Source: Ralstonia pickettii (GTDB lineage: Bacteria > Pseudomonadota > Gammaproteobacteria > Burkholderiales > Burkholderiaceae). From it: DNA of 64,000 nucleotides. The stretch is from the NCBI RefSeq assembly GCF_000607165.1, contig NZ_JFZG01000009.1, forward strand, positions 1 through 64,000. Direction: 5' to 3'. How positions within the stretch are numbered: position 1 is the first letter of the stretch; the number at the start of each line of letters is the position of its first letter. Shown in pieces: positions 60,993 through 64,000 of the stretch. Both the position numbers and the translations under genes were made by a program. A model generated the notes under the pieces. That model had not been told where the DNA came from. It made no database searches and was given only the letters and a program-made list of their open reading frames with translations.

Positions 60993-63410
60993 ATGAAACC
61001 CGATCTCGCCTCCACCCTGCCTGTCGACGACCACGCCACGCCGGAAGCCTCTGGCTGTGGCGGTTGCTGCGGTCATGCGCAACCGGTCGCAAGGGACGCC
61101 GCCCAACATGCGCATGATCATGGCCACGATCATCACGGTCACGGTCACGGTCACGGTCACGGTCACGACCACGACCACGACCACGACGATCATGATCATG
61201 ATCACGCGCCCGAAGCCGCGGCCCCCGTCGATGTCGAGGCACGCGCAGCCGCCACTGGCCGCACCGTCGTGCGCATCGAGCAGATGGATTGCCCGACTGA
61301 AGAGCGCATGATCCGCGCCAAGCTCGGCAGCGCCGACGGCGTTGTCGCGCTGGATTTCAACTTGCTGGAGCGTCATCTCACCATCCACCACACCGTTGAC
61401 GATGTGGCGCCCTTCCTGGAGGCGCTGCGTGCCATCGGCATGGATGGCGAGGTGCTTGAACAGCACGATCGCCTGGCCGCAGCACCTGCGGAACCGGCCC
61501 GCATCTCGCGCCGGACGTGGCTGCTCGGTATCGGCGGCGTGACCGCGTTCGGGGCGGAGGCCATCGCCTGGTCGCTTGGCGATCACGCCTGGCCTGTGCT
61601 GGCGCTGGCGCTTGCCTCCATCGCGTTGGCGGGTGGGCCGACGCTGCGCAAGGGCTGGATTGCCTTGCGCGCGCTCACGTTCAATATCAACTTCCTGATG
61701 GCGGTGGCCGTCATCGGCGCGCTGCTGATCGGCAAGTGGGCCGAAGCCGCCATGGTGATCTTTCTGTTTGCCGTGGCAGAAGCCATTGAAGCGCGCGCGC
61801 TGGTGCGTGCTCGCGACGCTGTGCGCGCTCTCACCGCCATCGCGCCAGACACCGCGGAGTTGGCCGATGGCGCGGGCGGCTGGCGCGAAGTGGCTGTCGA
61901 CACCGTTGCCGTTGGCGCGCGCCTGCGTGTGCGCACCGGCAGCCGCGTGCCTGTCGACGCGCGCATCGTCAGCGGTCGCGCGGCGCTGGACGAATCGCCC
62001 GTCACGGGGGAAAGCCTGCCGGTGGAAAAAGCCGTTGGGGACACCATTCTCGCCGGCACCATCGTGACCGACGGCGTGGTCGAGGCGCAAGCCACGGCGG
62101 TGGCTGCGGACAGCACGCTCGCGCGTATCGCCGGGGCCATCCAGCAAGCGCAATCGCAGCGCGCGCCCACGCAGCGCTTTGTCGACAAGTTCTCTTCGAT
62201 CTACACGCCCGCAATGATGTTGTTGGCGCTCGCGGTGGCCGTTATTGGCCCGCTGGTCACGGCCGACGGTTGGCTGGCGTGGACGTATCGCGCGCTGGTG
62301 CTGCTGGTGATCGCCTGCCCGTGCGCGCTGGTGATCTCCACCCCGGTCACGGTGGTCAGTGGCCTGGCCGCTGCTGCGCGCCGCGGCATCGTCGTGAAGG
62401 GCGGTGTGTATCTGGAAAGCGGCCGGCGCCTGCGCGCGCTGGCGCTGGACAAGACCGGCACGCTCACCGCCGGCCGCCCGGTGTTGGATACGGTGATGTT
62501 GCCCGACGGCACACGCCGCGCCGTCGCAGATCTGAACGCCGCACCCGACGCCACGCAGTTGCATGCGCTGGCAGTGGCCGCAGCGTTGGATGCCAACACC
62601 ACGCACCCGATTGCCGTGGCCATCGTGCAGGCCGCTGCGGCGCACGGTGCGGTCGATGCGAATGCGGTGGAAGACCTGTCGGTGCTGCCGGGCCGTGGCG
62701 TGGCGGGCACGCTCAACGGTGTGCGCTGGCATCTTGGCAACGCGGCGCTTGTCGCAGAGCGTGGCTTCGACACGTCGGCCTGGCGTGCTGCTGCCGAGTC
62801 GTTGCAAGCGGTGGGCATGTCCGCTGTCACGCTGTGCGATGCGAACGGTGTCGTGGCGCTGTTCGGCGTGCGTGACCGCGAGCGCGCCGAAAGCGCCGAA
62901 GCCATCGCCGCATTGCGCGCACTGGACGTGACGCCCGTCATGCTCACCGGCGACGACCGCCGCGCCGCACGGGCCATCGCCAAGACGGTCGGCATCGACA
63001 ACGTGCACGCAGAGCAGCTCCCCGTCGACAAGCAACGCGTGGTGGGCGAGCTGGCCGCACAACACGGCTTCGTCGGCATGGTCGGCGACGGCATCAACGA
63101 TGCCCCGGCACTTGCGCGTGCCGATATCGGCTTCGCCATGGGCGCCGCCGGTACCGCCACCGCGCTGGAAGCGGCCGACGTGGCCATCATGGACGACGAC
63201 CCGCGCAAGCTCGCCAGCTTCATCCGCATCAGCCGTCGCACGGTGGCCGTGCTGCGTCAGAACATTGTGCTGGCGCTGGGCATCAAGGCGGTGTTTCTGG
63301 CGCTGGCCGTGATGGGCGACGCGACGCTGTGGATGGCGATCTTCGCCGATGTGGGCGCAAGCCTGCTGGTGGTGTTCAACGGCCTGCGGGTGATGCGCAC
63401 GCGCGCCTGA
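60993..63410 (+). CDS. Zn/Cd/Pb-exporting P1B-type ATPase
   Basis: About 805 residues. The N-terminal metal-binding part has CGGCCGH and a His/Asp-rich run (about residues 39-67), followed by an atypical HMA domain (RIEQMDCPTEERM), membrane helices, the ion-site CPC at 442-444 (IACPCALVISTPV), the phosphorylated Asp486 in DKTGTLTAG, the HP-type THPIAVAIV and GDGINDAPAL. CPC with these features fits Zn2+/Cd2+/Pb2+ export (ZntA/CadA). ATG 60993 is only one base after GGAGG and falls at the expected transcription start (see findings). Confidence 0.92.
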   Translation: MKPDLASTLPVDDHATPEASGCGGCCGHAQPVARDAAQHAHDHGHDHHGHGHGHGHGHDHDHDHDDHDHDHAPEAAAPVDVEARAAATGRTVVRIEQMDCPTEERMIRAKLGSADGVVALDFNLLERHLTIHHTVDDVAPFLEALRAIGMDGEVLEQHDRLAAAPAEPARISRRTWLLGIGGVTAFGAEAIAWSLGDHAWPVLALALASIALAGGPTLRKGWIALRALTFNINFLMAVAVIGALLIGKWAEAAMVIFLFAVAEAIEARALVRARDAVRALTAIAPDTAELADGAGGWREVAVDTVAVGARLRVRTGSRVPVDARIVSGRAALDESPVTGESLPVEKAVGDTILAGTIVTDGVVEAQATAVAADSTLARIAGAIQQAQSQRAPTQRFVDKFSSIYTPAMMLLALAVAVIGPLVTADGWLAWTYRALVLLVIACPCALVISTPVTVVSGLAAAARRGIVVKGGVYLESGRRLRALALDKTGTLTAGRPVLDTVMLPDGTRRAVADLNAAPDATQLHALAVAAALDANTTHPIAVAIVQAAAAHGAVDANAVEDLSVLPGRGVAGTLNGVRWHLGNAALVAERGFDTSAWRAAAESLQAVGMSAVTLCDANGVVALFGVRDRERAESAEAIAALRALDVTPVMLTGDDRRAARAIAKTVGIDNVHAEQLPVDKQRVVGELAAQHGFVGMVGDGINDAPALARADIGFAMGAAGTATALEAADVAIMDDDPRKLASFIRISRRTVAVLRQNIVLALGIKAVFLALAVMGDATLWMAIFADVGASLLVVFNGLRVMRTRA
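61118..61205 (+). repeat. Tandem repeats encoding the His-rich tract
   Basis: About five hexamers of GGTCAC (61137 on) are followed by three of GACCAC and then GATCAT units, encoding alternating His with Gly or Asp. The pure hexamer run could change length by slippage, changing the number of metal-binding His residues without shifting the frame. Confidence 0.8.
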
Positions 63411-63437
63411 TTTGCCGGCGCGCGCGGGGCAACGCGA

Positions 63438-64000
63438 TCAGCGCAAGCCGGTGATGCGCGCGTCTTTCGGGTAGGTGATCAGGTAGTCGGCCGAAAAGCG
63501 CGCGCTTTCGCCGGCCGGGATCGTCTGCTCCCATGCGATCACGCCGCGGCGGCGTTCCCAGTTGCGCTTGGCGGGCTCCGGCGAGAAGGTGGAGCGCACC
63601 TTGATGTCGTCGGACTGGCTGACCGGCGTAGCTTCCAGGATCTGCACGTCGATCGCGTCACGGTGCCGGTTGCGCACCGTGTAGAGCGCCGCCAGCTGGC
63701 GCTCGTTGCGGTTGTCGAGCAGGCCCACGCTTCGCTGGAAGGTCTTCGGCGTTTCCACCACTACGTTCACGAGATCGTCACGGCCGAAGGGCAGCGTGAC
63801 CTTCTGGTCCTCGCCAGCCGGATTCCACTGTGTGCTGCCAACTACCGCGCCATCGCGGCGCAACTGCATGTTGCCTGCGGGCCAGATGCCCTCTGGGCGG
63901 TCCACCGTCGCAACGAGGTACGCAGTGGTATCCATGCGCGGGGTGCTGCGTGCCGCCAGTTTGGCGGGCAGCGTTTCGCTGGCCAGCGTGAGGGTGATCT
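63438..64000 (-). CDS. DUF4139 / MuiA-family protein, C-terminal part
   Basis: The gene runs off the right edge; at least 187 codons of the C-terminus are present. The reading frame continues upstream of the first Met at 63935 (ITLTLASETLPAKLA...), so that Met is internal. The sequence DTTAYLVATVDRPEGIWPAG, GRDDLVNVVVETPK and GVIAWEQTIPAGES with strand-rich composition fits the DUF4139 domain of mucoidy-inhibitor-like proteins, of unknown function. Convergent with the P-type ATPase gene. Confidence 0.82.
   Translation of the reverse strand, partial: ITLTLASETLPAKLAARSTPRMDTTAYLVATVDRPEGIWPAGNMQLRRDGAVVGSTQWNPAGEDQKVTLPFGRDDLVNVVVETPKTFQRSVGLLDNRNERQLAALYTVRNRHRDAIDVQILEATPVSQSDDIKVRSTFSPEPAKRNWERRRGVIAWEQTIPAGESARFSADYLITYPKDARITGLR

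Noticed and set aside
61118-61205. CRISPR-like short repeats
   Set aside because: Repeat units are 6 bases, contiguous and without spacers, and they encode a His-rich protein segment in frame.
60234-63065. Minus-strand open frame of 943 codons
   Set aside because: Antisense to the P-type ATPase and hydrolase genes; its Val/Thr run is just the reverse of the His-rich repeat.
1-64000. tRNA or rRNA genes
   Set aside because: No stretch with a recognisable cloverleaf or rRNA sequence was noticed in the few intergenic regions.

Overview
The window is high-GC DNA with dense operons from a beta-proteobacterium of the Burkholderiaceae. Ralstonia (R. pickettii-like group) or a close relative fits best, judging from a pgaABCD locus, a giant NAD-specific glutamate dehydrogenase, HcnABC/LhpBEF-type oxidases, many LysR regulators and Ralstonia-style intergenic repeats. 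The genus is inferred from gene content, not from a database search. No tRNA, rRNA or CRISPR array was seen.

Layout. 1-2565: a complete IS66-family insertion sequence (tnpA, tnpB, tnpC) that has removed the start of a LuxR-type response-regulator gene (2566-3547). 3612-10603: pgaABCD, for synthesis and export of the biofilm polysaccharide poly-beta-1,6-N-acetylglucosamine, with an oversized PgaD, closed by a strong terminator. 10666-11486: sparse region with two weak small ORFs. 11487-17371: NAD-glutamate dehydrogenase, a DUF2322 and a DUF1801 protein. 17831-21871: four-gene chemosensory-like cluster (membrane receptor-kinase with HPt and CheA-type ATPase domains, small MCP-like signalling protein, CheX-like protein, CheY-like receiver). 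21990-31191: membrane protein, methyltransferase, GST, GlxA-type regulator with divergent MFS exporter, phosphoesterase, chemoreceptor, secreted M20 peptidase. 31192-31515: hairpin-rich intergenic repeat. 31516-37667: SDR, CGNR zinc-finger regulator, nitronate monooxygenase, Asp-nucleophile hydrolase, LysR and a serine beta-lactamase-fold hydrolase.

37739-52256 is the most interesting part: a catabolic island. Its genes form a nearly continuous chemical route: a polyamine/opine-type ABC importer, a three-subunit FAD/[2Fe-2S] imino-acid or opine dehydrogenase, an ALDH7 alpha-aminoadipate-semialdehyde dehydrogenase (AmaB type), an aminoadipate-type aminotransferase, a DUF1338 2-oxoadipate dioxygenase/decarboxylase (HglS type) and a D-2-hydroxyglutarate dehydrogenase. 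They would convert an imported lysine-derived compound (pipecolate is my first guess, saccharopine or another lysine opine the alternatives) to 2-oxoglutarate. IclR and LysR regulators sit at the two divergent promoters, each with a clear inverted repeat.

52314-57167: SoxR with a SoxR-type long-spacer promoter facing an ABM-domain monooxygenase; a PadR regulator, a nitronate monooxygenase and an NTF2-like protein under an AphA-like palindrome; UspA and a LysR. 57194-60174: CitMHS transporter with AtuA and its small partner. 60387-63410: RBBP9-like hydrolase and a His-rich Zn/Cd/Pb P-type ATPase behind a MerR-type promoter whose predicted transcript would start at the ATG. The window ends inside a DUF4139 protein gene.
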